Positions 17,107-27,334 of a stretch of 64,000 nucleotides of DNA are shown piece by piece. Position numbers and translations under genes: made by a program. Numbering within the stretch: the stretch's first letter is position 1; each line of letters starts with the position of its first letter. The stretch spans positions 434,001 through 498,000 of the forward strand of contig NZ_QLMA01000003.1 in assembly GCF_003259435.1 (NCBI RefSeq), read 5' to 3'. The notes below the pieces were generated by a model. It worked only from the letters and a program-made list of their open reading frames with translations, made no database searches and was not told where the DNA came from. This DNA comes from Chitinophaga dinghuensis. Its GTDB lineage: Bacteria > Bacteroidota > Bacteroidia > Chitinophagales > Chitinophagaceae.

Positions 17107-17823
17107 TTAGAGGTTCAGCACATCCTTCATGGAGTACACTCCGGATTTACCTTTCAGCCACTCTGCGGCTACTACAGCACCTGCTGCAAAGCCTTCGCGA
17201 CTATGTGCAGTGTGGGTGATGCTGATATCGTCTATAGGAGAGGTATAAGTTACGGTGTGGGTGCCTGGCGCCGGATCTATACGCTTGGAGATGATCACCA
17301 GTTTATCTTCTACTGAACTTTCCTGGTTAATCCACTCATGTTTACGAGGAATGCCTGCCAGTACTTGTTCCGCCAGCGTAATAGCGGTGCCGCTTGGGCT
17401 GTCCTTTTTCTGGGTGTGGTGGATTTCTTCCATGCGCACGTCGTACTGTGGCTGGGTAGACATCAGTTCGGCCAGTCTTTTATTTACTTCAAAGAAGATA
17501 TTCACACCGATGCTGAAATTGGTAGCATGGAGGAATCCTTTCCCTTCTTTGGTGGCAATGGCATTAACTTCCGGGAGTTTTTCCAGCCAGCCGGTGGTGC
17601 CGGAAACAACAGGTACATTGGCTTCGAAGCACTTCATCACATTGGAATAAGCTGTTTCCGGAGTGCTGAATTCTATGGCTACATCTGCCTGGCCCAGGTG
17701 TTCCTTTTCCAGCAGGTGTTTATTGTTTAAATCTACTCTGAGAATTACTTCGTGTCCTTTGGCAGTGGCAATGGCATCAATGGCTTTACCCATTTTACCA
17801 TATCCGATAAGCGCAATTTTCAT
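17107..17823 (-). CDS. dapB: 4-hydroxy-tetrahydrodipicolinate reductase
   Basis: An NAD(P)H-dependent enzyme of the lysine and diaminopimelate pathway, cytoplasmic. The 238 residues start with a Rossmann motif (ALIGYGKMGKAID) and contain the catalytic and substrate-binding EIHHTQKKDSPSGTA segment and SREGFAAGAV. It is shorter than the E. coli enzyme (about 273) but of normal length for Bacteroidota. It lies 35 nt after the DUF5683 gene, last in a parA-parB-DUF5683-dapB run. Confidence 0.95.
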   Translation of the reverse strand: MKIALIGYGKMGKAIDAIATAKGHEVILRVDLNNKHLLEKEHLGQADVAIEFSTPETAYSNVMKCFEANVPVVSGTTGWLEKLPEVNAIATKEGKGFLHATNFSIGVNIFFEVNKRLAELMSTQPQYDVRMEEIHHTQKKDSPSGTAITLAEQVLAGIPRKHEWINQESSVEDKLVIISKRIDPAPGTHTVTYTSPIDDISITHTAHSREGFAAGAVVAAEWLKGKSGVYSMKDVLNL

Positions 17824-17858
17824 GACCTGACTTGTTTTATATTGGTTGCTGATAGGTG

Positions 17859-18584
17859 TTATCTGCCTGCGTAATACAGTCGCTTCGATTTCTTACCTCC
17901 AACGGAGATATTAACACCTATTCCTAAAGTACGATTGTTGATAATGGTGGGTGAAATCCGCATGGTGAGGTCATTGGATACGTCGAATGACCGCAGATGC
18001 GCAAACACCGTTGCATCTACTATGTTCAGTCCGTAGGAGAGTACAAAGAACAATACGGAATAATCCACATATTCCCGGTACTGGTCCCTGATAACCTTGA
18101 TGGCATCTGCTGGATATATACGGGGATAGATCGTTTCAAACTCATCATGTATATCCGGATTATTCAGCATACGGATACGATAAGCATCACGGTAACGCTT
18201 ATACTCTTTCATATTGAAGATGAAAAAGCCGGTACAGGTACCAATGGCAGCATATACCAGTGGTATTTTCCAGTATTCCCGGTTATAAGCTTGTCCTAAC
18301 CCTGGTAATACAGCAGAATAGAGTGCTGCTTTCCTGGGACTATGGATTTTAGGTTCCACTGCTGCCCGCATATCTGCGGTGGAGTCGATCCGGATGCCTT
18401 GAATGGCGGAGTCGGACGACAAATGCGCGGCCCTGCTGCTATCTATCTGAGATTTCAGTACAGGCGCCACGGTATCAGCCTGTGATGGCACAGGAGATGC
18501 AGCTACTGCCGGTAGTGAGGTCACTACCAGCAGCAGGAGAAAAATATTGCGTAAAAAATGAGTGATCTGTCCAGCCTTAGCCAC
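17859..18584 (-). CDS. DUF5683 domain protein
   Basis: A 241-residue protein with an N-terminal hydrophobic segment (IFLLLLVVTSLPAVAAS) that acts as a signal peptide or anchor, then HSPRKAALYSAVLPGLGQAYNREYWKIP, a motif typical of DUF5683, and two further hydrophobic stretches (IPLVYAAIGTCTGFFIF and YSVLFFVLSYGLNIVDA). Membrane-associated, function unknown. Translation most likely begins at a GTG that overlaps the parB stop by 8 nt, so the two are translationally coupled. Its conserved place beside parAB and dapB in Bacteroidota is the main clue to function. Confidence 0.85.
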   Translation of the reverse strand: MAKAGQITHFLRNIFLLLLVVTSLPAVAASPVPSQADTVAPVLKSQIDSSRAAHLSSDSAIQGIRIDSTADMRAAVEPKIHSPRKAALYSAVLPGLGQAYNREYWKIPLVYAAIGTCTGFFIFNMKEYKRYRDAYRIRMLNNPDIHDEFETIYPRIYPADAIKVIRDQYREYVDYSVLFFVLSYGLNIVDATVFAHLRSFDVSNDLTMRISPTIINNRTLGIGVNISVGGKKSKRLYYAGR

Positions 18585-19503
18585 CGTAAATGTCTATTTT
18601 TTCCAGAATACTGTTCAGTTCTTCGTCTGAATAGAATTCGATCATGATACTGCCTTTTCCGTTCTTATCCCTGTCCAGTTTAACTTTAGTGGAGAAGTGT
18701 GATGCCAGGTTATCCTGAATTTTCTGGAATGCTGGCGCCAGTTTGATTTTTGCCTTTTGCTGGTTTCCTTTATTATCTTCTGCCTGATGCATGCGGCGGG
18801 CCAGTTCTTCTGTTTGACGAACGGAAAGACCACTTTTCAGGATTTCATTAAAAAGGAACAATTGATTTTCCACCTTTTCGATACCGGTGAGTACACGGGC
18901 ATGGCCCATGCTCAGGATACCATTGCGTACTGCCACCTGGATATCAGGAGGAAGTTTCAGCAGGCGAATATAGTTGGTAACAGTACTTCTTTCTTTGCCC
19001 ATACGGTCGGCTACTTGTTCCTGTGTCAGATTACACTCTTCCATCAGGCGTTTGTAGCTAAGCCCAACCTCTATGGCGTTCAGGTTTTCGCGTTGCAGGT
19101 TTTCCAGCAGGGCGAGTTCCAGCAGTTCCTGGTCGTTGACCTGGCGAACATAAGCCGGAATATCTTTCAGTCCTGCCATTTTGCTGGCACGCAGCCTGCG
19201 TTCACCTGCAATCAGCTGGAATTTTTTATTGCTGATTTTGGCTACAGTAATAGGCTGGATAATATCATGCAGCTGGATTGACTGACTCAATTCCTGTAAT
19301 GCCATCTCATCAAAATCACGGCGGGGCTGTTTGGGATTGGTCACAATCTGGTCCAGGGGAATACGCTCTATTCCGGCAGCAGTAGTAGCTACAGCAGCTT
19401 TATCGCCGAGTGCGCCGGCGGTTTGCTTCAGGTCTGTATCAATATTCTGCAGGAGTGAGCGGATGCCTTTACCCAGCGCCTCTTTCTTACTTGGATTGGT
19501 CAT
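18577..19503 (-). CDS. parB: Chromosome-partitioning protein ParB
   Basis: Binds parS sites and spreads as a CTP-dependent clamp to direct chromosome segregation. The 308-residue protein has the ParB N-terminal domain with TNPKQPRRDFDE and the CTP-binding box IAGERRLRASKMAGL, a helix-turn-helix (LTQEQVADRMGKERSTVTNYIRLLKLP), and a C-terminal dimerisation domain. Its ATG lies 17 nt inside the end of parA. I did not find a canonical parS palindrome in this window. Confidence 0.95.
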   Translation of the reverse strand: MTNPSKKEALGKGIRSLLQNIDTDLKQTAGALGDKAAVATTAAGIERIPLDQIVTNPKQPRRDFDEMALQELSQSIQLHDIIQPITVAKISNKKFQLIAGERRLRASKMAGLKDIPAYVRQVNDQELLELALLENLQRENLNAIEVGLSYKRLMEECNLTQEQVADRMGKERSTVTNYIRLLKLPPDIQVAVRNGILSMGHARVLTGIEKVENQLFLFNEILKSGLSVRQTEELARRMHQAEDNKGNQQKAKIKLAPAFQKIQDNLASHFSTKVKLDRDKNGKGSIMIEFYSDEELNSILEKIDIYGG

Positions 19504-20308
19504 CGTTAATTGCTAAGATTTTATCTTTTGTTTTGATTTTCGTGAAGTTATGTTTCTGCAGAATTTCCTTGGCCAGGTTCAGGTAATTAATGGCGCCGGT
19601 GCTGGCTGCATCGTACATAATAACGGATTTACCAAAGCTAGGGGCTTCTCCCAGTTTGGTATTGCGATGTATAATAGTATTGAAGACGCTTTCTTCAAAA
19701 TGCTGCTTTACCTCATCCACCACTTGGTTGCTGAGTCGCAGACGTCCATCGTACATAGTCATGAGAATACCCTCAATTTCCAGCTCCGTATTTAAACGGC
19801 TCTGCACAATTTTAATGGTATTCAACAGTTTACCCAACCCTTCCAGTGCAAAGAACTCACACTGTACCGGAATAATCACGGAATTTGAAGCCACCAGGGC
19901 ATTCACCGTAATCAATCCTAAAGAAGGAGAGCAGTCAACAATGATAAAATCATAATCCGCCTGGACACTTTCTATCACTTGCTTCATCACCCTTTCCCTG
20001 GTGGGATGGTTGATCAGCTCCAGTTCAGCGCCTACCAGGTCTATATGGGAAGGGAGTACTTTTAAATTAGGAGTGTCTGATTCCAGGATCACATCTTTGG
20101 CCTGGACATCATTGACCATACAGTCATACAGACTTTGCTGCACATTGCGCAGGTCAAAGCCAAGACCAGTGGTGCTATTGGCCTGAGGATCGGCATCTAC
20201 CAGCAGCGTCTTGAACTCCAGCACGGCCAGGCTGCTTGCCAGGTTGATTGCACTTGTAGTTTTTCCTACGCCACCTTTCTGGTTAGCGATTGCGATAATT
20301 CTTGCCAT
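19487..20308 (-). CDS. parA: Chromosome-partitioning ATPase ParA (Soj)
   Basis: A 273-residue ParA/MinD-family ATPase that works with ParB in origin segregation. The deviant Walker A KGGVGKTTSAINLA is near residues 10-23, the Walker A' region LVDADPQANST near 40-50, and Walker B in DFIIVDCSPSLG near 120. Chromosomal type, short and without the N-terminal helix-turn-helix of plasmid ParA. It overlaps parB by 17 nt and follows the UPF0173 gene after 68 nt. Confidence 0.95.
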   Translation of the reverse strand: MARIIAIANQKGGVGKTTSAINLASSLAVLEFKTLLVDADPQANSTTGLGFDLRNVQQSLYDCMVNDVQAKDVILESDTPNLKVLPSHIDLVGAELELINHPTRERVMKQVIESVQADYDFIIVDCSPSLGLITVNALVASNSVIIPVQCEFFALEGLGKLLNTIKIVQSRLNTELEIEGILMTMYDGRLRLSNQVVDEVKQHFEESVFNTIIHRNTKLGEAPSFGKSVIMYDAASTGAINYLNLAKEILQKHNFTKIKTKDKILAINDDQSK

Positions 20309-20376
20309 TGTCTAAAATAATAATTCAAGGTTTATTTATAGGATATAAAGGATAATTCTGTCTTACCACCTATTCC

Positions 20377-21057
20377 TCAAACCTCTGTAGTGCTCCCTAT
20401 TTCCGGTAACAATAATTCCAACCCCGCTTCGTCAAATTGCTCAATTGCTCCCTTATGATCAATTTTAATATAGCCAAAAGTATCGAAGTGGACACCAATT
20501 ATTTTGCTACACTCGATCATTTCAGCTGCCGCAATCGCATCTTCCACACCCATCGTGAAATTATCACCAATCGGTAACACTGCGAAATTTAGTTTGGCAG
20601 CCATCGGTACCAGCTCCATATCAAATGTCAACGCCGTATCGCCGCTATAATAAAAATTTCCTTCGTCTGTAATGAAAATGAACCCCATCGGGTTGCCGCC
20701 ATAACTGCCATCTGGTAAACCGCTACTATGCTGCGCTACAGTACACTTTACCACGCCAAAATCAAACTTCCACTTACCGCCCGTATTCATGGGATGTAAT
20801 TTCTCCAGGCCTTGCTTACCAGCCCAGGTAACTATCTCAAAGTTAGATACTACGGTGGCGCCTGTACGCTTTGCTACCTCTACCAAATCAGCAGTATGGT
20901 CCTCATGTCCGTGCGATACAAAAATGTAATCTGCCTGTATCGCTTCTATATCAACTTTTTTTGCCAGCTCATTATGACGGATAAATGGATCAAACAAGAT
21001 CTTCTTACCCTTTATTTCTACAGCAAAGCAGGAATGTCCGTAGTAGGTGAATTTCAT
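20377..21057 (-). CDS. UPF0173 metal-dependent hydrolase
   Basis: A 226-residue metallo-beta-lactamase-fold protein of the UPF0173 type. The metal-binding signature SHGHEDHTAD is near residues 48-57, with HSSGLPDGSYGGNPMGF, YYSGDTA and a late IIGVHFDTF. Cytoplasmic, substrate unknown. It heads a long same-strand run through parA, parB, DUF5683 and dapB, though there is a 68-nt gap before parA. The upstream region has no perfect -7 element. Confidence 0.9.
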   Translation of the reverse strand: MKFTYYGHSCFAVEIKGKKILFDPFIRHNELAKKVDIEAIQADYIFVSHGHEDHTADLVEVAKRTGATVVSNFEIVTWAGKQGLEKLHPMNTGGKWKFDFGVVKCTVAQHSSGLPDGSYGGNPMGFIFITDEGNFYYSGDTALTFDMELVPMAAKLNFAVLPIGDNFTMGVEDAIAAAEMIECSKIIGVHFDTFGYIKIDHKGAIEQFDEAGLELLLPEIGSTTEV

Positions 21058-21457
21058 AAATTAAATATTTGAATGAATTACAGATCCGATTACACATCTC
21101 TTCTGCCTGTAATTTGGATTTCAATATTAATTTTACACAATTAAAAGTAACCCCAATCGGACAAAAATACAACGATTAGGTAAAAATCAGGCGCTGTAGT
21201 ATATTTATTTATTCACACAATATAACTTTGAAAGCAATCTCCCGCTCTCACACTACCTGGCGCCCATGTTAATGGGTTAATTCCTAATAACTTCTGATTG
21301 TTTCAAATGTAACGGTTTCTTTCCCACGAAAAAAAATAAAACATACAATTAATATTCTTGTTATTCGTCTTCAGATTAACTGAATGATATTTAACTTTTT
21401 GGAGCGAGGCAGAATCATTACCTTGCCCAATTAATCATATTAATAGAAAATTTAATA
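21058..21457. promoter_or_regulatory. 400-nt divergent intergenic region with candidate promoters
   Basis: No gene seen; A+T rich. Two plus-strand promoter candidates serve the following phosphoesterase: a perfect TAACTTTG at 21223-21230, and TTTTTGG (21396) with TACCTTG (21419-21425) at a 17-nt spacing, which would give a short leader. Neither is decisive. Confidence 0.4.
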
Positions 21458-22720
21458 ATGAGACCTGGCTCGAATTCGTTTCTTCTAATATTTATCCTCC
21501 TGTTGCTGGACATTTATGTATTCCAAGCCGTGAAAGCTATGGTGTACATGTCATCTCCCCGGGTCAGAAATATTACCTATAGTACCTATTGGCTTATTTC
21601 TATCTCCTGCCTGCTGATCGTCGCCCTGTTACCATATATTAAATGGCATCACTGGCCGGCAGCCGTACGCTCTTATGTACTCGCTATTATTATAGGTCTG
21701 GTAGTCGCCAAACTACTTGCCGCCGTTTTCCTCCTCCTGGACGATGTCAGAAGAGGAATCACCTGGCTGATTCGCCGCTTCTCCGCACCCAAAGACGTAA
21801 CCACAGAAGCCGTAAACGGACTTTCCCGTTCCCAATTCCTGAACAGACTGGGCCTCATCGCAGGTGGTAGTCTCTTTGCGACTCTCGTATACGGTTTTTC
21901 TAATAAGTATAATTATCATGTACGCAAGCTAAAACTGTCTTTTGCACACCTGCCAGCCAGTTTTAAAGGACTGCGTATCGTACAGATATCCGATATCCAC
22001 TCCGGTAGTTTCGCAAATCGCGAGGCTGTACTGAAAGGCGTGAAAATGATCAATGACCAGAAAGCAGATCTCATTCTGTTTACCGGCGACCTGGTCAACG
22101 ACCGCGCCATGGAAATGGAACAGTGGATGGATGTATTTAGTCAGGTAAAAGCCCCTATGGGAGTGTTTTCTACCTTAGGGAACCATGACTATGGCGATTA
22201 TTACCCTTGGCCCGACAAGCAGCCAAACGGCTACAGCGCCATGCAGCATCAGAACCTGGAACACCTGAAACGCATACACGGAGAACTCGGCTGGAACCTC
22301 ATGATGAACGAAAGCGCCATTCTCTCCCGTGGCAATGATAAAATCGCCTTGCTGGGTGTGGAAAACTGGAGCGCTATGTCCCGCTTTCCTAAATATGGGG
22401 ACCTGAAAAGAGCCCATGAAGGCGTCGCTGAGATTCCGTTTAAGATCCTGCTTTCCCACGACCCAACCCACTGGGATGCACAAGTAAGACCGGAATATCC
22501 AGATATTGCCCTCATGCTGGCAGGCCATACCCATGGCATGCAGTTCGGCATTGAAATCCCCGGCCTGAAATGGAGCCCGGCACAATATATTTACAAGGAA
22601 TGGGCCGGCCTCTATAAGAAAGGAGAACAGTTCCTCTATGTAAACCGTGGCTTCGGCTTCCTCGGATACCCAGGAAGAGTAGGCGTACTCCCGGAAATTA
22701 CCGTTATAGATCTCGTTTAA
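21458..22720 (+). CDS. Membrane-anchored calcineurin-like metallophosphoesterase
   Basis: A 420-residue protein with three or four hydrophobic spans in the first 105 residues (FLLIFILLLLDIYVFQA, STYWLISISCLLIVALL, YVLAIIIGLVVAKLLAAVFLL), another at about 130-150, and then a periplasmic- or cytoplasmic-facing phosphoesterase domain. The metal ligands are ISDIHSGSF, FTGDLVND, GNHDYGD, LSHDPTHWD and LAGHTHGMQFG. The family includes YkuE/YaeI-type enzymes thought to act on UDP-diacylglucosamine or phosphodiesters; the substrate here is not known. A GC-rich hairpin follows the stop. Confidence 0.88.
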   Translation: MRPGSNSFLLIFILLLLDIYVFQAVKAMVYMSSPRVRNITYSTYWLISISCLLIVALLPYIKWHHWPAAVRSYVLAIIIGLVVAKLLAAVFLLLDDVRRGITWLIRRFSAPKDVTTEAVNGLSRSQFLNRLGLIAGGSLFATLVYGFSNKYNYHVRKLKLSFAHLPASFKGLRIVQISDIHSGSFANREAVLKGVKMINDQKADLILFTGDLVNDRAMEMEQWMDVFSQVKAPMGVFSTLGNHDYGDYYPWPDKQPNGYSAMQHQNLEHLKRIHGELGWNLMMNESAILSRGNDKIALLGVENWSAMSRFPKYGDLKRAHEGVAEIPFKILLSHDPTHWDAQVRPEYPDIALMLAGHTHGMQFGIEIPGLKWSPAQYIYKEWAGLYKKGEQFLYVNRGFGFLGYPGRVGVLPEITVIDLV

Positions 22721-22731
22721 AGAAATCAGCC

Positions 22732-22759
22732 CCGCTTGTTTATCGACAAATAAGCGGGG
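22732..22759 (+). terminator. Hairpin after the membrane phosphoesterase gene
   Basis: CCCCGCTTGTTT and AAATAAGCGGGG pair with one mismatch around a small loop. There is no good T-run after it, so termination is uncertain. Confidence 0.4.
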
Positions 22760-22860
22760 TATACCTATACTTAATGCCTCTTCACCCACACCTTACCCTC
22801 TTTAATCGACTTTAACACCTATATTGCGATTCATATAAAAATTAGGGTAAAAGCATTTTC

Positions 22861-23769
22861 ATGCGCGTATACTTTATATTCCTGTTGCTGTTTTGCATCC
22901 ATTCTGCGATGGGCCAAACTTTAGCTGAGCTGGAAAACCAGTTGGACTCACTGTTGCGCAAAAAAGAGAAAAGTGAGCTGGTTATCGGTATTGGATATGG
23001 CAATAATCCCGCTTATGGAAGCAAAGTCCCCAATTACGACGAACCGCTCGTAATGAAAACTTTTATTACCCCATCCCTGACTTACTACCATAAAAGTGGC
23101 TTCTATACCAGTTTTAGCGGATATTACCTCTTTAATGCCTTTCAAAAACCCTGGTTTGAATGGGATTTCACAGCCGGATATGACTATTCTAAGAATGATA
23201 ACTTCCTGACTGGCGTATCCTATACACGGTATTTCTTTGCAGATAGTAGCGATGTGCCGCTATCACCCATCAAAAATGAAACCTTCGCCTACTTCTATTA
23301 CAGGGGATGGTGGCTGCAGCCGGGAATAAGCCTGGACTATGGCTGGGGAAAGACGGTTACGGAAGGCCTGCATACCCTGGAAACCTTACAGGGGAGCGAC
23401 TTTAACCTCATCGCCACTATTCGTCATCCATTTATCTTTACCGGTGCGCTATCCGCCAAAGATGCCATACTACTTACTCCATCTGTATCATTGACGATGG
23501 GAACGGCCAATTATTACAGTAATCTGAAAGCTTTTCAATATTATACCCGCGCCCCAAAAGTGAATAAATTGGTGAAGCATCCGGGAAAGGAAACATCCAT
23601 GGAACAGAAAACAGGATTTCAACCGAGAGCCGTGGATCTCACCGTTAATTTCTCCTATCTTATTGGTAAAGTGACCATCTCTCCTTGTTACACGATGTTC
23701 AAAACTTTTAATCTCGGTGAAAGTAGCCTCCTGAGCTACTTTACGGCTCGTGTCTCCTATACGTTCTAG
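22861..23769 (+). CDS. Predicted outer-membrane beta-barrel protein
   Basis: A 302-residue exported protein with a signal peptide (VYFIFLLLFCIHSAMGQ), a short charged coiled-coil-like start (LAELENQLDSLLRKKEK), and then alternating strands such as FYTSFSGYYLFNA and LQPGISLDYGWGK, ending in the aromatic C-terminus VSYTF usual for outer-membrane barrels. No specific family recognised. It has no same-strand partner with tight spacing. Confidence 0.75.
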   Translation: MRVYFIFLLLFCIHSAMGQTLAELENQLDSLLRKKEKSELVIGIGYGNNPAYGSKVPNYDEPLVMKTFITPSLTYYHKSGFYTSFSGYYLFNAFQKPWFEWDFTAGYDYSKNDNFLTGVSYTRYFFADSSDVPLSPIKNETFAYFYYRGWWLQPGISLDYGWGKTVTEGLHTLETLQGSDFNLIATIRHPFIFTGALSAKDAILLTPSVSLTMGTANYYSNLKAFQYYTRAPKVNKLVKHPGKETSMEQKTGFQPRAVDLTVNFSYLIGKVTISPCYTMFKTFNLGESSLLSYFTARVSYTF

Positions 23770-23879
23770 AAATTTTAACATATAGCACGGATTTTGTATA
23801 AAACGCCTCCGCGGACAGTCGTAGGGGTAAGAGTCCTGCCATACGTCTATATTTTAACCATGACATTAATCTCGATTTT

Positions 23880-24485
23880 ATGAAAAAACTCATGCTTGCT
23901 GTTGTACTGATGTCAGTAACAGCTGTTTCGTCTGTAAATGCGCAATCTCTGCTGCGCTGGGGTGTTAAAGGTGGCGCCAACCTGGGTAAACTCGACGGTA
24001 CCGGTTATCAGAATGGATTCAACCTGGGATACCACCTGGGAGCTTTCGTTCAACTGAACCTGGTAAAAGGTTTCGGAGTACAGGGAGAAGCAATTTTCTC
24101 TTCTACCAAAACCAAAACCACTGATGATTTTAGCCAGATTTACAACACTGGTAACCTGAATGACAACGGTAAAAATATCAATCTCAACTACCTGAGCATT
24201 CCGCTGTTGGCAAACATTGACTTGGGTACTCCGCGACTGAAACTCCAGCTCGGACCTCAGTTCGGCGCACTGGTGAGCGACAAAAAAGTATTTGGTGCGG
24301 CGAATCAGGCCTTTAAAGGTGGTGAAATTTCCGGTGTTGGCGGTCTCTGGCTGCAACTGCCGATTATCAACATCTCTGCCCGTTACATCATCGGCTTCAA
24401 CGATGTAAAAGATATGAGCAGCGTTACCAACACCAGCAACTGGAAGAACCAATCTATCCAGTTAGGTGTAGGCGTAACCCTCTAA
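23880..24485 (+). CDS. PorT-like / outer-membrane beta-barrel domain protein
   Basis: A 201-residue protein with a signal peptide (LMLAVVLMSVTAVSSVNAQ) followed by GVKGGANLGKLDGTGY, the usual opening of the porin-like beta-barrel family (PF13568-type) in Bacteroidota. Strands GFGVQGEAIFS and YLSIPLLANIDLG continue to the aliphatic end IQLGVGVTL. It is predicted to insert in the outer membrane; the ligand is unknown. A perfect 17-bp stem terminator follows. Confidence 0.82.
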   Translation: MKKLMLAVVLMSVTAVSSVNAQSLLRWGVKGGANLGKLDGTGYQNGFNLGYHLGAFVQLNLVKGFGVQGEAIFSSTKTKTTDDFSQIYNTGNLNDNGKNINLNYLSIPLLANIDLGTPRLKLQLGPQFGALVSDKKVFGAANQAFKGGEISGVGGLWLQLPIINISARYIIGFNDVKDMSSVTNTSNWKNQSIQLGVGVTL

Positions 24486-24506
24486 GCTCAGCCATAATCA
24501 TTAAAG

Positions 24507-24557
24507 AACGCTTTTATTGCTACTTATTTTGGATAGTAGCAATAAAAGCGTTTCCTT
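24507..24557 (+). terminator. Long-stem terminator before lon
   Basis: AACGCTTTTATTGCTAC pairs perfectly over 17 bp with its complement around a 12-nt loop, followed by TCCTTTT. Confidence 0.8.
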
Positions 24558-24670
24558 TTGGCAGGGGTTTTCACTTGGCATTAATCTTGACTAGGTACCC
24601 CTGCTATTAATCCGAGCGGATTTGGTTGGCTAATCTGACAGAATGTCCTCGGTGGCTTTAAATATTTCAG

Positions 24671-27073
24671 ATGAACAGATTTTATTTAGGAAATTCGGAA
24701 GATGAAATGGAGTTCATGCCTATTATTCCCTTGAGTGAAGATGGAGAGGGGCTGGAGGATGAAAAGATCCCCGATGAACTGGCATTATTACCATTACGCA
24801 ATACAGTACTCTTTCCTGGTGTAGTGATTCCTATCACTGTTGGCAGGGATAAATCCATAAAGGCAGTAAACGATGCATACAAGACTGACAAAATGGTCGG
24901 TGTTGTGGCGCAAAAAGACAGTTCAATAGAAGATCCTACTGTAGAAGACCTCAGTGAAGTAGGTACAGTAGCTCGTATCGTTAAATTGATTAAAATGCCC
25001 GATGGTGGCACCACTATCATCATCCAGGGCCGTAAACGCTTCAAAATTGAAGAGATCGTTACGGAAGAACCTTATTTCAAGGCTAAAGTGGAAATCCTTC
25101 AGGATGAGAATGCAGAAGATGATACAGAGTTTGAAGCCTACATTGCGTCTATTAAAGACCTGGCGGCTCAAATTATTCAGTTATCTCCTAACCTGCCTTC
25201 AGAAGCCAGCATTATCCTGAAGAATATTGAAAATGCTTCTTTCCTGGTGCATTTCGTTTCTTCAAACCTGAATTCAGAGCTGAAGGATAAACAGCAATTG
25301 CTGGAAATCAACAACCTGCGCCAACGCGCGGAGTTACTGATGAAACTCCTGCAAACAGAACTGCAACTCGCAGAACTGAAAAACAAGATTACCAATAAAA
25401 CCAAGGCGGATCTTGATAAGCAACAGCGCGATTACTTCCTGCAACAGCAGATGAAGTCGATCAAAGAAGAGCTGGGCGGCGATTCCAACGACCGTGAAAT
25501 CCGTGAGATGAAACGCAAGGCAGAAGACAAAAAATGGCCTGCTGCCGCTGCGGAAGCTTTCACCAAAGGGATTGAAAAACTGGAGCGTATGCATCCAAGC
25601 ACCCCTGATTACAGCGTGGTGTACAATCACCTGGATCTCTTGCTGGACCTGCCTTGGAACGAATATACTACCGATAGCTACGACCTGAAAAAGGCAAAGA
25701 AAGTATTGGATAACGATCATTACGGTATGGAGAAAATCAAGGAACGTATCCTGGAATACCTGGCCGTACTGAAACTGAAAGGAGACATGAAATCTCCTAT
25801 CCTTTGCTTTGTAGGCCCTCCGGGTATCGGTAAAACCTCTCTGGGCCGCTCTATTGCCAACGCGGTAGGACGTAAATATGTACGTTTAAGTCTGGGTGGT
25901 ATGCACGACGAAAGCGAAATCCGCGGACATCGTAAAACCTATATCGGTGCGATGCCTGGTCGTATTGTGCAGTCGATCCGTAAAATAAAATCTTCCAATC
26001 CGGTAATGATCCTGGATGAGATAGATAAACTGGCCAATGACCATAGAGGAGACCCGAGTTCCGCTATGCTGGAAGTGCTGGACCCAGAACAGAACAGTAC
26101 TTTCTATGATAACTACCTGGAACTGGAATATGACCTGAGCAAGGTATTATTCATTGCTACAGCAAATAATATCAGCGCTATCCCAGCGCCACTGCGCGAC
26201 AGGCTGGAAATCATTGACTTGAGCGGTTATAGCATTGAAGAGAAAGTAGAAATCGCGAAACGTCACCTGGTACCGAAACAGAAGGAAGCACATGGACTGA
26301 AAGACATGAAATTCCGTATATCCAATAACGTTATTGAGCATATCATTTCGGATTATACCCGGGAAAGTGGGGTTCGTGAGCTGGACAGACAGTTTGCTTC
26401 CATTATGCGTAACCTCGCGAAGGAAGTGGCTATGGAAAACGAGCTGCCAGATGCAGTTTCTAACGAACGGGTAGAGGAGATTCTGGGTAAGCCGCGTTAT
26501 TCCAATGAGATCTATAAAGTAGGAAATCCTCCGGGAGTAGCTGTAGGGCTGGCATGGACGTACGTAGGCGGAGAAATTCTGTTTATTGAAAGCAGTCTGA
26601 GTGAAGGTAAAGGCGATCTGAAACTGACCGGTAACTTGGGTAATGTGATGAAAGAATCCGCAGTAACGGCACTGACCTACCTGCAAGCGAATGCGGCTAC
26701 TTACAATATCGATCCTAAGGTATTCAGAGAGAAGAGCGTACATATTCATATTCCAGAAGGAGCAGTGCCTAAAGACGGGCCTAGTGCAGGTATTACCATG
26801 CTGACAGCCCTGGCGTCATTGTTTACTGGCCGGAAGGTGAAATCTTACCTGGCAATGTCTGGCGAGATTACGCTGCGTGGACAGGTATTACCGGTAGGTG
26901 GGCTGAAAGAAAAAATTCTGGCGGCGAAACGTGCAGGTATCCGTGAAATCATCCTCTGCTGGCAGAATGAGAAAGATATCAGAGACATTAATCCGGATTA
27001 TATCAAAGGTTTGAAGTTTCATTATGTGAAGCAAATGAACCAAGTGCTGGATATTGCGTTATTAAAGAAGTAA
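24671..27073 (+). CDS. lon: ATP-dependent Lon protease
   Basis: A cytoplasmic AAA+ protease degrading misfolded and regulatory proteins. The 800 residues carry the substrate-binding LON domain (about 35-240), a coiled-coil linker, the ATPase domain with Walker A GPPGIGKT (382-389) and Walker B MILDEID, and the protease domain with catalytic Ser705 ([11 protein letters not shown]) and Lys748 ([14 protein letters not shown]). This matches the LonA architecture of E. coli. No heat-shock promoter was recognised. It is followed by a terminator hairpin and is convergent to pdxJ. Confidence 0.97.
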   Translation: MNRFYLGNSEDEMEFMPIIPLSEDGEGLEDEKIPDELALLPLRNTVLFPGVVIPITVGRDKSIKAVNDAYKTDKMVGVVAQKDSSIEDPTVEDLSEVGTVARIVKLIKMPDGGTTIIIQGRKRFKIEEIVTEEPYFKAKVEILQDENAEDDTEFEAYIASIKDLAAQIIQLSPNLPSEASIILKNIENASFLVHFVSSNLNSELKDKQQLLEINNLRQRAELLMKLLQTELQLAELKNKITNKTKADLDKQQRDYFLQQQMKSIKEELGGDSNDREIREMKRKAEDKKWPAAAAEAFTKGIEKLERMHPSTPDYSVVYNHLDLLLDLPWNEYTTDSYDLKKAKKVLDNDHYGMEKIKERILEYLAVLKLKGDMKSPILCFVGPPGIGKTSLGRSIANAVGRKYVRLSLGGMHDESEIRGHRKTYIGAMPGRIVQSIRKIKSSNPVMILDEIDKLANDHRGDPSSAMLEVLDPEQNSTFYDNYLELEYDLSKVLFIATANNISAIPAPLRDRLEIIDLSGYSIEEKVEIAKRHLVPKQKEAHGLKDMKFRISNNVIEHIISDYTRESGVRELDRQFASIMRNLAKEVAMENELPDAVSNERVEEILGKPRYSNEIYKVGNPPGVAVGLAWTYVGGEILFIESSLSEGKGDLKLTGNLGNVMKESAVTALTYLQANAATYNIDPKVFREKSVHIHIPEGAVPKDGPSAGITMLTALASLFTGRKVKSYLAMSGEITLRGQVLPVGGLKEKILAAKRAGIREIILCWQNEKDIRDINPDYIKGLKFHYVKQMNQVLDIALLKK

Positions 27074-27175
27074 AATCCGTGTATCATTACTGTCAATCCT
27101 GACGGTAACTATAATAAAATTCATACCGGTTTTGTTGTGACCCCGGTATGGATCATGTTGATTGTTTTAAGGGTT

Positions 27176-27219
27176 CGATAAAGCCATTTGCGATAAGTGA
27201 GTGGCTTTATCGCTTTTTA
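27176..27219 (+). terminator. Intrinsic terminator of lon
   Basis: CGATAAAGCCA and TGGCTTTATCG form an 11-bp stem with a 15-nt loop, followed by CTTTTT. Confidence 0.75.
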
Positions 27220-27222
27220 TGT

Positions 27223-27310
27223 GGCTCGCAAAGGCGCAAAGGAGGTTTTTGCTCGCAGAGCAGCAAAGCAGCAGAGCAGCAAAGAAAGTGGAGAAGAGAA
27301 GGAGTGGAGG
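27223..27310. repeat. GCAAAGG / GCAGCAAAG short repeats
   Basis: Degenerate copies of CGCAAAGGCGCAAAGG followed by a GCAGCAAAGCAGCAGAGC tract. The first part is the same type of sequence as the array at 49.6-49.9 kb. Confidence 0.55.
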
Positions 27311-27334
27311 AGTAAATAGTGAAGATGTTTGATG

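Noticed and set aside
18577..20308. A parS site or replication origin near parAB
   Set aside because: I looked for the usual 16-bp GTTTCACGTGAAAC-type palindrome around parAB and saw none; origin features such as a DnaA-box cluster were not seen either.
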